64,000 nt of DNA from Burkholderia sp. Bp8992 (GCF_003853705.1 NZ_QTQI01000006.1:186001-250000); one strand, 5' to 3'. Counted from the first letter of the stretch, positions 42,777-52,185 are shown. Translations and numbers: made by a program. The notes: a model not told the origin generated them from the sequence alone.

Positions 42777-44237
42777 TCAGTCCACGTGGTAGTTCGGCGC
42801 TTCCTTCGTGATCTGCACGTCGTGCACGTGCGACTCGCGCATGCCCGCCGCGGTGATCTGGACGAATTCGGCCTTGTCGTGCAGCTCGTCGATCGTCTTG
42901 CAGCCGCAGTAGCCCATGCTCGCGCGCACGCCGCCGACCAGCTGGAACAGGATCGCGTTGACCGAACCCTTGTACGCGACACGGCCTTCGATGCCTTCCG
43001 GCACGAGCTTGTCGATGTTCGCCGAGTTGTCCTGGAAGTAGCGGTCTGCCGCGCCGTCCTTCATCGCGCCGACCGAACCCATGCCGCGGTACGACTTGTA
43101 CTGGCGGCCCTGGTACAGGAACACGTCGCCCGGCGCCTCTTCGGTGCCCGCGAACATGCTGCCCATCATCACCGCGTTCGCGCCGGCCGCGAGGGCCTTC
43201 GACACGTCGCCCGAGAAGCGCACGCCGCCGTCGGCGATGCACGGCACGCCGGTGCCCTTCAGCGCTTCCGCGACGTTCGCGATCGCGCTGATCTGCGGCA
43301 CGCCGACACCGGCGACGATCCGCGTCGTGCAGATCGAGCCCGGGCCGATACCGACCTTGACCGCGTCCGCACCGTATTCGACCAGCGCCTTCGCGGCGGC
43401 AGCCGTCGCGATGTTGCCGCCGATCACCTCGACGTGCGGGAAGTTCTGCTTGACCCAGCGGACGCGCTCGAGCACGCCCTTGCTGTGACCGTGCGCGGTA
43501 TCGACGACGATCACGTCGACGCCGGCCTGCACCAGCAGCTCGACGCGCTCTTCGTTGTCCGGGCCGACGCCGACCGCCGCGCCTGCGCGCAGCTTGCCGT
43601 GCTCGTCCTTGCACGCGTCCGGGTGCTCGGTCTGCTTCGTGATGTCCTTGACGGTCATCAGGCCGCGCAGCTCGAACGCGTCGTTGACGACCAGCACGCG
43701 CTCGAGGCGGTGGCTGTGCATCAGCGCCTTCGCTTCGGCGAGCGGCGTGCCTTCCTTGACCGTGACGAGGCGCTCGCGCGGCGTCATGATCGACTTGACC
43801 GGCTCGTCGAGGCGCGTTTCGAAACGCAGGTCGCGGTTCGTGACGATACCGACGAGCTGCGGGCCTTCGACGACCGGGAAACCCGAGATGCCATGCTGGC
43901 GCGACAGCGCGATCACGTCGCGCACCTTCATCTGCGGCGGCACCGTGATCGGGTCGCGGACGACGCCCGACTCGAAACGCTTGACCTTGGCGACTTCGCG
44001 GGCCTGCTCGGCCGGCGTGAGGTTCTTGTGGACGATACCGACGCCACCCTGCTGGGCCATCGCGATTGCGAGGCGACCTTCGGTGACCGTGTCCATCGCG
44101 GCGGACACGAGCGGCATGTTCAGGGAGATGTTGCGGGTCAGCTTGGTCTTGAGGCTGGTGTCGCGCGGGAGAACGTCGGAGAAGGCGGGAACGAGGAGCA
44201 CGTCATCGAAAGTGAGTGCTTTTTGGATCAGACGCAT
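42777..44237 (-). CDS. guaB: Inosine-5'-monophosphate dehydrogenase
   Basis: A 486-residue enzyme oxidising IMP to XMP with NAD+, the committed step to GMP. The TIM barrel is interrupted by two CBS domains (about 93-205, with [21 protein letters not shown] and [28 protein letters not shown]). The catalytic Cys is in [18 protein letters not shown] (about 305), and the mobile flap carries RGMGS. A perfect TATAAT lies 27-32 bases before the ATG with a short leader. The order guaB - membrane protein - guaA puts both GMP-forming steps together. Confidence 0.97.
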   Translation of the reverse strand: MRLIQKALTFDDVLLVPAFSDVLPRDTSLKTKLTRNISLNMPLVSAAMDTVTEGRLAIAMAQQGGVGIVHKNLTPAEQAREVAKVKRFESGVVRDPITVPPQMKVRDVIALSRQHGISGFPVVEGPQLVGIVTNRDLRFETRLDEPVKSIMTPRERLVTVKEGTPLAEAKALMHSHRLERVLVVNDAFELRGLMTVKDITKQTEHPDACKDEHGKLRAGAAVGVGPDNEERVELLVQAGVDVIVVDTAHGHSKGVLERVRWVKQNFPHVEVIGGNIATAAAAKALVEYGADAVKVGIGPGSICTTRIVAGVGVPQISAIANVAEALKGTGVPCIADGGVRFSGDVSKALAAGANAVMMGSMFAGTEEAPGDVFLYQGRQYKSYRGMGSVGAMKDGAADRYFQDNSANIDKLVPEGIEGRVAYKGSVNAILFQLVGGVRASMGYCGCKTIDELHDKAEFVQITAAGMRESHVHDVQITKEAPNYHVD

Positions 44238-44263
44238 GGCAAATCCTATGGGCGCAAAAGCGA

Positions 44264-44269
44264 ATTATA
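44264..44269 (-). promoter_or_regulatory. -10 box of guaB
   Basis: TATAAT on the minus strand, 27 bases before the guaB ATG. The best -35 candidates are GTGAAA at 17 bases or TTGTGA at 19 bases upstream. The leader would be about 20 nucleotides, leaving no room for a riboswitch. Confidence 0.6.
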
Positions 44270-44474
44270 CGCGAAGCGCCGTGAATTTTCACAACACGAA
44301 CAACGGCTTAGCCGGTTCCGGCCGTTCGGGGGCCGAATCGTTCGGATCGCCGTTCGGTTCGTTTTCGATCGCTTTTCGTTTCACTGCCGCATCGAGCCAT
44401 TCGCGCAACCGGCGGCAAAACGGCTCATTCGCCTGTTGCACACGGGCCGCGCGACGGCAGCGGCCATGGTGAAA

Positions 44475-44499
44475 CCGGTCCGGCAACGTGCCGAACCGG
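44475..44499 (-). terminator. Weak hairpin after the DUF2182 gene
   Basis: CCGGT-C-CGGC and GCCG-A-ACCGG form a stem with one mismatch around AACGT, 16 bases past the stop of the minus-strand gene. Only a short TTTC follows, so termination is uncertain. Confidence 0.4.
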
Positions 44500-44514
44500 C
44501 CTGCCTACCTTGTG

Positions 44515-45330
44515 TTATAGCAGCCCTGCCGCACGCACGATCATCGCGACGCCGCCGCCGAGCGCCACGCAACCGGCGGCGGTCCGCGCAACACGTCCAT
44601 CGGACGGTGCGACGCGCTCGGCGGCAATCGCGACCATCACCGCGGCCATCACGCGCAGGTCCATCATGCCGGCCGCCAGCGCAATCGCCATCAGGTTCCC
44701 GCAACAGGCGCTGCAATGCACGGCGGCCCGCACGCCGTGCCGCCACGCCGCGCCGGCGACTGCCCGTGCCCCGCGTACGTCGCCTGCCGCATGCCTGCAG
44801 CACGCCAGCCGCCGCGCCTTCCACGCGGAGAATTGCAGCATGCCCGCGGCCGACACGATCGCGCCGGCCGCGAACGGCAGCGCGCGGGCAAGCGCCGGCA
44901 GCCGGGCGGCAGCGGCCGTCAGCGCGGCGCCGGCGGGAAACACGAGCGCCCCGAGCGCCATCCACACCGCAAAATACCCGGCGCCCGCGACGACGACGAG
45001 CCAGGCGGAACGCGCCGTGGCCATCGGGCCGATGCGCTGCCGGTACCGCCAGAGCGTCGGCGCCAGCACCGGCAGCATCATCGCCGGCGTCATCGCGCCC
45101 CACATTCCCGCGAACGCCGCGAATGCGCGCCCGATGTCCCGGCCGCACGGCCGCAGCCATGCGGCCGACGCGATCCAGCCGCCGGCCATCGGCTCGCCGC
45201 CCATCGCGGCCATCGACGCATGCTGCGCCAGCGTCGCCGTCACGGCGACGGCGAACACGGCCGCGAGCACGGCCCCGAACGCCCGCGGATCAGGGCTTGG
45301 GCTCGCCCCGCCGGTTGCCGGCGGTGTCAT
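44515..45330 (-). CDS. DUF2182 integral membrane protein
   Basis: A 271-residue protein with about seven hydrophobic helices, of the family annotated as predicted metal-binding integral membrane proteins. The signature WGAMTPAMMLPVLAPTLWRY is in the first half. Cysteines cluster in RLACCRHA and HCSACCGNLMA, the latter followed by the terminal helix pair MIDLRVMAA-like. Cys/His/Met richness within membranes suggests copper or another soft metal. It lies 30 bases downstream of the DUF899 gene on the same strand, probably in one transcript. Function not established. Confidence 0.78.
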   Translation of the reverse strand: MTPPATGGASPSPDPRAFGAVLAAVFAVAVTATLAQHASMAAMGGEPMAGGWIASAAWLRPCGRDIGRAFAAFAGMWGAMTPAMMLPVLAPTLWRYRQRIGPMATARSAWLVVVAGAGYFAVWMALGALVFPAGAALTAAAARLPALARALPFAAGAIVSAAGMLQFSAWKARRLACCRHAAGDVRGARAVAGAAWRHGVRAAVHCSACCGNLMAIALAAGMMDLRVMAAVMVAIAAERVAPSDGRVARTAAGCVALGGGVAMIVRAAGLL

Positions 45331-45360
45331 CGCACGCTCCCGTCCGTCGCCGCGTTGCGC

Positions 45361-46125
45361 TCAGCCACGCGCGTACTCGTCGTGGCGGCGCCACCACGGG
45401 CCGGCCTCGTTGCGCCCGCGCGGCGCGCGATCGAGCCACTGGTACATCCCCCACAGCCCGTCGAGCCCGCGCGCGTAGGTCGAGTACGTGTGATAGACGG
45501 CGCCGTCCTCGCGCACGAACGCGCTCATCCCCGGCCGGTCGAGGGCATACGTGGCCGCGTCGGTGCCGCAGGTCGCCGCGAACTGCACGACGGGCGCCGG
45601 CGGCGGGTCCATGTCCATCGCGTGGCCGGCCCGCGCGTAGTTGTATTCGACGTCGCCCGCGCGCTGCTGCGTTTCGGTGAACGACACATTGAAGTCGAAG
45701 TTGAAATCGCTGCCGACCGACGACGCCCACGGGAAAGTCCACCCCATCCGCTCGCGATACGCGAGCAGCTTCGCGAGCGGTGCGCGCGACACGGCCGAGA
45801 GCGTCACGTAGTGGTGCGCCAGGTGCACGGCGAAGCCGTCGAACCCGTCGGCGAGCGCCGAGCACGACGGGCAGCCGGCCTTGTAGTCGGGACCGAACAT
45901 GAAGTGATAGACGAGCAGTTGCGAGCGGCCGAGAAACAGGTCGTCGAGCGTCGCCTCCCCGTTTTCGGTGTCGAACCGGTAGGTCTTGTCGACGCGCACC
46001 CATGGCAGCGCCTGGCGCTGCCGCGCGAGTTCGTCGCTTTGCCGCGTCAGCGCCTTTTCGGCATCGAGCAGTGCGCGGCGCCCGGCCAGCCATTCGTCGC
46101 GCGTTCCGGTGAGATGGGTCGTCAT
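45361..46125 (-). CDS. DUF899 family thioredoxin-like protein
   Basis: A 254-residue cytoplasmic protein of the DUF899 family. Characteristic stretches are EWLAGRRALLDAEKALTRQSDELARQR, LPWVRVDKTYRF, LLVYHFMFGPDYKAGCPSCSALADGFDG and the late DGLWGMYQWLDRAPRGRNE. The CPSC pair sits where thioredoxin-fold active sites lie, so a redox function is plausible. It diverges from an HTH regulator gene with 112 bases between, and GGAGGAAC precedes the ATG. Confidence 0.85.
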   Translation of the reverse strand: MTTHLTGTRDEWLAGRRALLDAEKALTRQSDELARQRQALPWVRVDKTYRFDTENGEATLDDLFLGRSQLLVYHFMFGPDYKAGCPSCSALADGFDGFAVHLAHHYVTLSAVSRAPLAKLLAYRERMGWTFPWASSVGSDFNFDFNVSFTETQQRAGDVEYNYARAGHAMDMDPPPAPVVQFAATCGTDAATYALDRPGMSAFVREDGAVYHTYSTYARGLDGLWGMYQWLDRAPRGRNEAGPWWRRHDEYARG

Positions 46126-46237
46126 TGCGGGTTCCTCCTTCGGTGGGTATCCGGCACGGCGGACGGTGCCGTGTGCGTGGTGCTAGATTAGTGGCGGGCA
46201 TCGGACCGGAGGGAGTGACAAGTGTGTCGGGATTCGG

Positions 46238-47458
46238 ATGGATTCGCTGATCACCGCGGCCGCGCGCGCGCTCGCGGCCGGTGACGCGCTCGGCGCGCTG
46301 AACCGCGTCGCGCTGCGCGACGATGCGCCGGCGCTCGCGCTGCGCGGCATCGCGATGGCGCAACTCGGCGATTTCGAGCGTGCGCGTGCCCTCGTGCGTG
46401 GTGCCGCCCGCGCATTCGGCGCGAAGGAAGCCGTTGCACGGGCGCGCTGCGTCGTCGCGGAAGCCGAGATCGCACTGGCATCGCGCGACCTGCGCTGGCC
46501 GACACGCGCGCTCGATGCGGCCTGCGCGACGCTCGACGCGCACGGCGACCGCGCGAATGCCGCGCATGCACGCTATCTCGGCGTGCGCCGGCTGCTGCTG
46601 ATCGGCCATCTCGACGATGCCGAACGGCTGCTCGCGCATCTCGATCCCGCGCCGCTGCCGGCCGCGTCGCGCGCCGCCCATGAGTTGATCGCGGCCGGCA
46701 TCGCGATGCGCCGCATCCGCACGCACGCGGCCCGCGCGGCGCTCGCCCGTGCACGCGCGGCCGCCCGCGACGCCGGCATCGCCGCGCTGACGGCCGAGGT
46801 CGACACCGCGGCGCGCGTGCTCGACGCACCGGCCGCGCGGCTCCTCGCGCGCGGCACGTCGCGGCTCGTGCAGCTCGACGAAGTCGAGACGCTGTTCGCG
46901 TCGAACGCGCTCGTCGTCGATGCGTGCCGCCACGCGGTGCGCGATGCGCTCACGACCGTGTCGCTCGCGCGGCGTCCCGTGCTGTTCGTGCTGGCCCGCG
47001 CACTCGGCGAGGCCTGGCCGGCCGACGTGTCGCGCAACGCACTCGTGGCCGCCGCGTTCCGCGCGAAACACGCGGACGAATCGCATCGCGCGCGGCTGCG
47101 CGTCGAGATCGGCCGGCTGCGCGCGGTGCTGCGCCCGCTCGCGAACGTCGTCGCGACGCCGCGCGGCTTCGCGCTCGAACCGCTCGGCGTGCGCGAGACT
47201 GTCGTTCTCGCACGCCCGGTCGACGATCGCCACGCGGCCGTGCTTGCCCTCCTCGCCGACGGCGAAGCGTGGTCGAGCTCCGCGCTGGCGCTCGCGCTCG
47301 GCGCGAGCCAGCGCACCGTGCAGCGCGCGCTCGACGCGCTCGCCGAGGCCGACAAGGTGCAGGCGCTCGGCCGCGGCCGCGCGCGCCGCTGGATGACGCC
47401 GCCGCTGCCCGGATTCGCGACGACCTTGTTACTCCCGGCTCCGCTGCCGGGAGATTAG
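46238..47458 (+). CDS. HTH/TPR-like transcriptional regulator
   Basis: A 406-residue, Ala/Arg-rich protein. Residues 1-190 are TPR-like helical repeats, for example ALRGIAMAQLGDFERARALV and RYLGVRRLLLIGHLDDAERLL. Residues 215-320 contain VSRNALVAAAFRAKHADESHRARLRVEIGRLRAVL, which resembles a winged-helix trans-activator domain, and 330-385 hold a second HTH (SSSALALALGASQRTVQRALDAL). I know no characterised member. It sits between DUF899/DUF2182 (divergent) and the beta-propeller gene (2-31 bases downstream), and may regulate both. Confidence 0.68.
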   Translation: MDSLITAAARALAAGDALGALNRVALRDDAPALALRGIAMAQLGDFERARALVRGAARAFGAKEAVARARCVVAEAEIALASRDLRWPTRALDAACATLDAHGDRANAAHARYLGVRRLLLIGHLDDAERLLAHLDPAPLPAASRAAHELIAAGIAMRRIRTHAARAALARARAAARDAGIAALTAEVDTAARVLDAPAARLLARGTSRLVQLDEVETLFASNALVVDACRHAVRDALTTVSLARRPVLFVLARALGEAWPADVSRNALVAAAFRAKHADESHRARLRVEIGRLRAVLRPLANVVATPRGFALEPLGVRETVVLARPVDDRHAAVLALLADGEAWSSSALALALGASQRTVQRALDALAEADKVQALGRGRARRWMTPPLPGFATTLLLPAPLPGD

Positions 47459-47489
47459 GATGACCTCACCGAACGACGAGGTGACGAAC

Positions 47490-48176
47490 ATGAAACGCTC
47501 CAATGCAGAGATCATCCGCGAATACGGCCCGTTTCCGGGCGTCGACGGCGTGCACGGCGTCACGTTCGACGGACAGCACGTGTGGTACGCGTCAGGCGAC
47601 AAGCTGAATGCGCTCGATCCCGAGCGCGGCACGACCGTCCGTTCGCTCGACGTCGCCGCGCATGCGGGCACCGCGTTCGACGGCCGCCACCTGTTCCAGA
47701 TCGTCGAGGACCGCATCGAGAAGCTCGATCCCGAATCGGGCCGCGTGCTCGCGACGATCCCGGCCCCCGGCGGCGGTGCCGACTCGGGGCTCGCGTGGGC
47801 CGAAGGCACGCTGTGGGTCGGCCAGTACCGCGAACGCAAGATTCATCAGATCGATCCGGAGTCGGGCGCCGTGCTGCGCACGATCGAGTCGAACCGCTTC
47901 GTCACCGGCGTGACGTGGGTCGACGGCGAGCTGTGGCACGGCACGTGGGAAGCCGACCAGAGCAACCTGCGGCACATCGACCCGCATACGGGCCAGGTGC
48001 TCGAGCAGGTCGACATGCCGGCCGGCGTCGGCGTATCGGGGCTCGAATCGGACGGCCACGACCGCTTCTACTGCGGCGGCGGCAACAGCGGCAAGCTGCG
48101 CGCCGTGCGGCGCCCGTCGCGCACGCGTGCGGCGGGCGACGACACCGGCGCCACGCTCGATCCGGCAGAAGGTTGA
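47490..48176 (+). CDS. Beta-propeller (Vgb/glutamine cyclotransferase-like) protein
   Basis: A 228-residue propeller with repeated blade motifs: GVTFDGQHVWYASGDKLNALDPERG, GTAFDGRHLFQIVEDRIEKLDPESG, GLAWAEGTLWVGQYRERKIHQIDPESG and GVTWVDGELWHGTWEADQSNLRHIDPHTG. The D-P-x-(S/T/R)-G ends of blades resemble streptogramin lyase (Vgb) and glutaminyl cyclotransferase folds, but it has no signal peptide and is short for either. The ATG at 47490 has GAGGTG 6-7 bases upstream; an ATG at 47460 with GGAG is an alternative adding 10 residues. It is downstream of the HTH gene, probably co-transcribed. Confidence 0.72.
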   Translation: MKRSNAEIIREYGPFPGVDGVHGVTFDGQHVWYASGDKLNALDPERGTTVRSLDVAAHAGTAFDGRHLFQIVEDRIEKLDPESGRVLATIPAPGGGADSGLAWAEGTLWVGQYRERKIHQIDPESGAVLRTIESNRFVTGVTWVDGELWHGTWEADQSNLRHIDPHTGQVLEQVDMPAGVGVSGLESDGHDRFYCGGGNSGKLRAVRRPSRTRAAGDDTGATLDPAEG

Positions 48177-48312
48177 TTCGTCGCCGGTCCACATCGCTCC
48201 ACCACGCAACGCGGCGAAGCGCTGCGATACGCCGAGTGCAGGAATGAACAAGACGCCGCCGCGACGGCGTCGCTAAGATGCGCGCACATCAGTCATTGGT
48301 TCGGAGCGGTCG

Positions 48313-49278
48313 ATGCAGCGCGGCGTGATTTATGGAGTCCTGGCAGGCGCCCTGTGGGGCATGGTGTTTCTCGTTCCGCGGCTGCTGACCGACTTCTCGC
48401 CGCTGCTGCTGAGCGCCGGCCGCTACGCGATGTACGGCCTCGTGTCGCTCGCGGCCGCGCTACCGGCCGCCCGCTCGCTGCTCGCGCGGTTGACCCGCGA
48501 AGATCTCGTCGCGCTGGTTCGGCTCGCCGTCGTCGGCAACGTCGCGTACTACATGCTGCTGTCCGGCGCCGTCCACCTGATCGGCATCGCACCCAGCTCG
48601 CTGATCGTCGGCGTGCTACCCGTGACCGTCACGCTCGCGGGCCTCGGCGATCACGGCGCCGTGCCGCTGCGGCGGCTCGCGGCGCCGCTCGCGCTGGTGA
48701 TCGCAGGCATCGCCTGCATCAACGTCGACCTGTTCACGTCCGAGGCCGCCCATGCGACGACGCTCGGCCAGAAACTCGCGGGCATCGCCTGCGCGGCCGG
48801 CGCGCTCGCGAGCTGGACCTGGTACGCGGTGGCGAACGCGCGCTACCTGCAGCGCCATCATCGTTTCGGCGGCAACGAGTGGTCGGTGCTGTGGGGTGTC
48901 GTGACGGGTCTGATCGGCGGGCTCTGCTGGATTGCGATCCTCGCGCTGCCGGCGGGCATGGTACAGGCGGCCGTCCCGGCGTCGCGCTGGCAGTTGTTCT
49001 GGCTGCTGAACCTGGTGCTCGCGATCGGCGCGTCGTGGCTCGGCAACGGGCTGTGGAATGCCGCGTCGAAGCGCTTGCCGCTCACGCTGTCGGGACAACT
49101 GATCGTGTTCGAAACCGTGTTCGCGATGCTGTACGCGTTCGTGTACGACCAGCGGATGCCGCACACGCTCGAGGTCGCCGCGCTCGTGCTGCTGCTCGCC
49201 GGCGTGTACGGCTCGGTGCGACAGCACGGCGACACGCCGGGCAGCGCGTCGCCCAACGCAAACGCCGCGGCCCGCTGA
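48313..49278 (+). CDS. EamA/DMT family transporter
   Basis: A 321-residue inner-membrane protein with ten predicted helices in two EamA halves (about 5-140 and 150-295). It begins GVIYGVLAGALWGMVFLVPRLL, with SAGRYAMYGLVS in TM2. TM8-10 include FAMLYAFVYDQRMP and LEVAALVLLLAGVYGSVRQ. DMT exporters of this type move amino acids or metabolites. The substrate is unknown. It is a single gene convergent with rnfH. Confidence 0.85.
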   Translation: MQRGVIYGVLAGALWGMVFLVPRLLTDFSPLLLSAGRYAMYGLVSLAAALPAARSLLARLTREDLVALVRLAVVGNVAYYMLLSGAVHLIGIAPSSLIVGVLPVTVTLAGLGDHGAVPLRRLAAPLALVIAGIACINVDLFTSEAAHATTLGQKLAGIACAAGALASWTWYAVANARYLQRHHRFGGNEWSVLWGVVTGLIGGLCWIAILALPAGMVQAAVPASRWQLFWLLNLVLAIGASWLGNGLWNAASKRLPLTLSGQLIVFETVFAMLYAFVYDQRMPHTLEVAALVLLLAGVYGSVRQHGDTPGSASPNANAAAR

Positions 49279-49322
49279 GCGCGCCGCGGCGTTTGATCAG
49301 GCGAATCGGGACGAAACACGCG

Positions 49323-49646
49323 TCAGCGCGCGTCCTTGTGCATCCACTTGCGGCCCTCGATCGAGCCGGCACGGCGGGACTTGTCGACGCGCCGCTGGCG
49401 CGCCAGCTTCGGATCGACGATCAACGGGCGGTAGATCTCGACACGGTCGTGGTCGGCGAGCGGCGCGTCGAGCGGCGCGAGCTTGCCGTACACGCCCGTC
49501 TTCGCATGCGCGAGATCGATCTCCGGATGCAGCGCGAGCACGCCGCTCGCGTCGATCGCCGAGCGAACGGTCGCGCCTTCGGGCAGCAACAGCGGGATCA
49601 GCGTCTGGCGGTCCGGCAGCGCGTAGCAGACTTCGATCGACAGCAT
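49323..49646 (-). CDS. RnfH family ubiquitin-like protein
   Basis: A 107-residue beta-grasp protein. The start IEVCYALPDRQTLIPLLLPEGATVRSAI, then LAHAKTGVYGKLAPLDAPLADHDRVEIYRPLIVDPK, is the RnfH pattern; a basic tail follows. The family is widely found next to ratA, as here (4 bases separate them), and is structurally ubiquitin/ThiS-like. No terminal Gly-Gly is present, so it is not a sulfur carrier. Confidence 0.92.
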   Translation of the reverse strand: MLSIEVCYALPDRQTLIPLLLPEGATVRSAIDASGVLALHPEIDLAHAKTGVYGKLAPLDAPLADHDRVEIYRPLIVDPKLARQRRVDKSRRAGSIEGRKWMHKDAR

Positions 49647-49650
49647 CGCG

Positions 49651-50088
49651 TCACCCCTTCCCGTAGCGCTGGTCCGCGCGCTTCACGAACGAATCGACGA
49701 ACGTGTTCGCGATGTGGCTGAACACGGGCCCGATGATCTTCTCGAGCAGGATGCTCGAAAACTCGTAGTGCAGCGCGAATTCGATCTTGCACGCATCGGC
49801 ACGCAGCGCGGTGAAGCGCCACGCGCCCGTGAACTTCTTGAACGGGCCGTCCGTGAACTCCATGTCGATCCGCGTCGGGCGTTCCTGCGTGTTGCGCGTC
49901 GCGAAATGCTGCTTGATGCCCTTGAAGTTGATATCGATGCGCGCTTCCATCCCGCGCTCGTCCTGACGGCGAATCTCGACGCCGCCGCACCAGGGCAGGA
50001 AATTGGGGTAGTCGGCCACGTCGGTGACGAGGTCGAACATCTGTTCCGCCGAATGGCGGATCAATACGGTTTTCTGGACATCTGCCAT
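49651..50088 (-). CDS. ratA: RatA-type START-domain protein (coenzyme Q-binding)
   Basis: A 145-residue START/polyketide-cyclase fold protein. The N-terminus VQKTVLIRHSAEQMFDLVTDVADYPNFLPWCGGVEI and ENIEFALHYEFSSILLEKIIGPVF-like C-terminal helix are the family signature. E. coli RatA has been described as an inhibitor of ribosome subunit joining, while homologues (Coq10-like) bind ubiquinone; which role applies here is open. It forms a two-gene unit with rnfH and diverges from smpB, an arrangement conserved in beta- and gamma-proteobacteria. Confidence 0.92.
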   Translation of the reverse strand: MADVQKTVLIRHSAEQMFDLVTDVADYPNFLPWCGGVEIRRQDERGMEARIDINFKGIKQHFATRNTQERPTRIDMEFTDGPFKKFTGAWRFTALRADACKIEFALHYEFSSILLEKIIGPVFSHIANTFVDSFVKRADQRYGKG

Positions 50089-50150
50089 AAATCGCGCGGC
50101 ATCGCTGAAGGTGGAAACGCCAAGCCGGGCGATTCTCGCCCCGCTTTGCT

Positions 50151-50164
50151 AAAATCGTGATTTT
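50151..50164. promoter_or_regulatory. AAAATC-GT-GATTTT palindrome in the ratA/smpB gap
   Basis: Six-base arms around GT in the 99-bp divergent gap. TAAAAT (50150-50155) could be a -10 toward smpB. Its symmetric position suits a bidirectional promoter or a dimer site. Confidence 0.4.
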
Positions 50165-50187
50165 AAACGAGTTGGCCCGATCCTTTC

Positions 50188-50634
50188 ATGAGCATCATCG
50201 ACAACAGGAAAGCGCACTTCGATTATCACATCGAGGAACGCTACGAGGCGGGGCTCGTGCTCGAGGGCTGGGAAGTCAAGGCGCTGCGCGCCGGGCGCGG
50301 CCAGATCAAGGAAGGCTACGTCGTGGTGAAGAACGCCGAGATCTTCCTGATCGGTACCCATATCAGCCCGCTGCCCGAAGCCTCGACGCACATCACGCCC
50401 GACCCGGTTCGCACGCGCAAGCTGCTGCTGCACCGTGAGGAAATCAAGAAACTGATCGGCAAGGTCGAGCAGCGTGGCTACACGCTCGTGCCGCTGAACT
50501 TCCACTACAAGGGCGGTCGCGTGAAGTGCGACATCGCGCTCGCGAAGGGCAAGAAGCTGCACGACAAGCGCGAAACCGAGAAAAAGCGCGACTGGGAACG
50601 CGAAAAGGCACGCATTATGCGCGCCGGCACCTGA
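50188..50634 (+). CDS. smpB: SsrA-binding protein SmpB
   Basis: A 148-residue RNA-binding protein that delivers tmRNA to stalled ribosomes. Diagnostic motifs are [59 protein letters not shown], and the basic C-terminal tail [25 protein letters not shown] that mimics mRNA in the decoding centre. The partner ssrA gene was not seen in this window. A perfect-stem hairpin lies 25 bases downstream. Confidence 0.98.
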   Translation: MSIIDNRKAHFDYHIEERYEAGLVLEGWEVKALRAGRGQIKEGYVVVKNAEIFLIGTHISPLPEASTHITPDPVRTRKLLLHREEIKKLIGKVEQRGYTLVPLNFHYKGGRVKCDIALAKGKKLHDKRETEKKRDWEREKARIMRAGT

Positions 50635-50658
50635 CGCACAGCATGCCCATCGCAAACG

Positions 50659-50685
50659 ACACGGCCCGCTCGAAGCGGGCCGTGT
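50659..50685 (+). terminator. Hairpin terminator between smpB and qmcA
   Basis: ACACGGCCCGCT (50659-50670) pairs over 12 bases with AGCGGGCCGTGT (50674-50685), loop CGA. The following T content is low. It separates two converging genes and can serve either strand. Confidence 0.7.
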
Positions 50686-50787
50686 TGCTGTGGGCTACGT
50701 GATCGGTATCTGCCGGCTGCCCGGCTGCGCGACGATTCGCCGCATGCCGCTCGCGCGGCGGCGATCGACGCACCGGGTCCGCACGGT

Positions 50788-51717
50788 TCAGCCCTTCGCG
50801 GGCGTCGATGCGTTCTTGACGATCGTCAGCGCCGACGAGATCGCGGTGCCGAGATCCGACAGGTTCGACGGCACGATCAGCGTGTTGCCCTGCTTCGCGA
50901 GATTCGAGAACGCTCCCACGTACTGCTCGGCGACCTTCAGATTCACCGCATCCATCCCGCCCTGCGACTGGATCGCCTGAGCGATCTTCTGGATCGCCTG
51001 CGCGTTCGCCTCGGCCACCGCCAGGATCGCCGCGGCCTCGCCCTGCGCCTGGTTGATTGCAGCCTGCCGCTCGCCCTCGGACTTCTGGATCGCCGCTTCG
51101 CGCGCGCCCGACGCAAGGTTGATCTGCTCCTGCTTGCGGCCTTCCGATGCGGCGATCAGCGCGCGCTTCTCGCGCTCCGCGGTGATCTGCGCCTGCATCG
51201 CGTGCAGGATTTCCTTCGGCGGCGTCAGGTCCTTGATCTCGTAGCGCAGCACCTTCACGCCCCAGTTCGCCGCGGCCTGGTCGAGCGCCGACACGATGTT
51301 GTGGTTGATGAAATCGCGCTCCTCGAACGTCTTGTCGAGTTCGAGCTTGCCGACCACCGAGCGCAGCGTGGTTTGTGCCAGCTGCGTGATCGCGAGCACG
51401 AAGTTGCTCGACCCGTACGACGCCTTCATCGGATCGGTCACCTGGAAGTACAGCACGCCGTCGACCTGCAACTGCGTGTTGTCGCGCGTGATACAGACCT
51501 GGCTCGGCACGTCGAGCGGGATTTCCTTCAGGATGTGCCGGTACGCGATGCGATCGACGAACGGCAGCACGATATTCAGGCCGGGCGACAGTGTCGCGTG
51601 GTAGCGCCCGAAACGCTCGAGCACCCATGCATGCTGCTGCGGCACGATCTTCACCGTCTTCGACACGATCACGATCGCGATGACGAGCAGGACAACCCAG
51701 ACGATCAGCGAATCCAT
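50788..51717 (-). CDS. qmcA: SPFH/stomatin family protein QmcA
   Basis: A 309-residue membrane-anchored SPFH protein. One N-terminal helix (4-20) is followed by VKIVPQQHAWVLERFGRYHATLSPGLN and PQEVPLDVPSQVCITRDN-like SPFH elements. A long Glu/Ala/Arg coiled coil (about 190-260) includes AEREKRALIAASEGRKQEQIN. The C-terminal hydrophobic part ends ALTIVKNA. Such proteins form large cages or rafts around membrane proteases. It lies 33 bases downstream of the nfeD gene, the usual partner. Confidence 0.92.
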   Translation of the reverse strand: MDSLIVWVVLLVIAIVIVSKTVKIVPQQHAWVLERFGRYHATLSPGLNIVLPFVDRIAYRHILKEIPLDVPSQVCITRDNTQLQVDGVLYFQVTDPMKASYGSSNFVLAITQLAQTTLRSVVGKLELDKTFEERDFINHNIVSALDQAAANWGVKVLRYEIKDLTPPKEILHAMQAQITAEREKRALIAASEGRKQEQINLASGAREAAIQKSEGERQAAINQAQGEAAAILAVAEANAQAIQKIAQAIQSQGGMDAVNLKVAEQYVGAFSNLAKQGNTLIVPSNLSDLGTAISSALTIVKNASTPAKG

Positions 51718-51750
51718 GAAATATTCCCTCCTTGTTGTATCAGCGGACGA

Positions 51751-52185
51751 TCAGCCCGCGGGTTTCGCCACGACCACGAGACAATTGCCGCGCACGGCGC
51801 TCACCTGATAGACGCGCGCATCGTCGCGCTCGCCGTTCGCGAGCTCGACGTCCCAGTCGGCACCGCGATACTGCACGCGTGCACGGCCGTCGTGCCACGC
51901 GTCGACCGTGACGGTCGAGCCGATATCGAGATTGACGTCGGGATTCATCGACGTGTCGCGCTTCTGCTTGCGGCCGAGCCCTGACCGGCGCAGCACGATC
52001 ATCGCGACGATCGCGACCGCCGCCGCCGCACCGAACTGCACGTGCGGCGCGAAACCGGCCAGTTGCAGCAACCCGCCCGCGAGAAAGCCGAGCGCGATCA
52101 TCAACAGATAGAACGTGCCCGTCAGCAACTCGGCGACGACCAGCACGCCCACCGCGACCCACCAGAACAGATGCCCCGACATCAT
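51751..52185 (-). CDS. NfeD family membrane protein
   Basis: A 144-residue short-form NfeD. Two or three transmembrane helices (5-65) start SGHLFWWVAVGVLVVAELLTGTFYLL. A soluble OB-fold domain (about 80-144) contains IGSTVTVDAWHDGRARVQYRGADWDVEL. It lacks the ClpP-like protease of long NfeD. The start at 52185 or the next codon 52182 follows GGAG; a longer open frame adds unlikely polar residues. It precedes qmcA in the same transcript. NfeD-SPFH pairs are conserved. Confidence 0.9.
   Translation of the reverse strand: MMSGHLFWWVAVGVLVVAELLTGTFYLLMIALGFLAGGLLQLAGFAPHVQFGAAAAVAIVAMIVLRRSGLGRKQKRDTSMNPDVNLDIGSTVTVDAWHDGRARVQYRGADWDVELANGERDDARVYQVSAVRGNCLVVVAKPAG

Noticed and set aside
42534-45680. 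A 1048-codon plus-strand open frame across guaB and the DUF2182 gene
   Set aside because: It runs antisense to two or more recognised genes and the intervening control region, with Arg/His-rich low-complexity translation.
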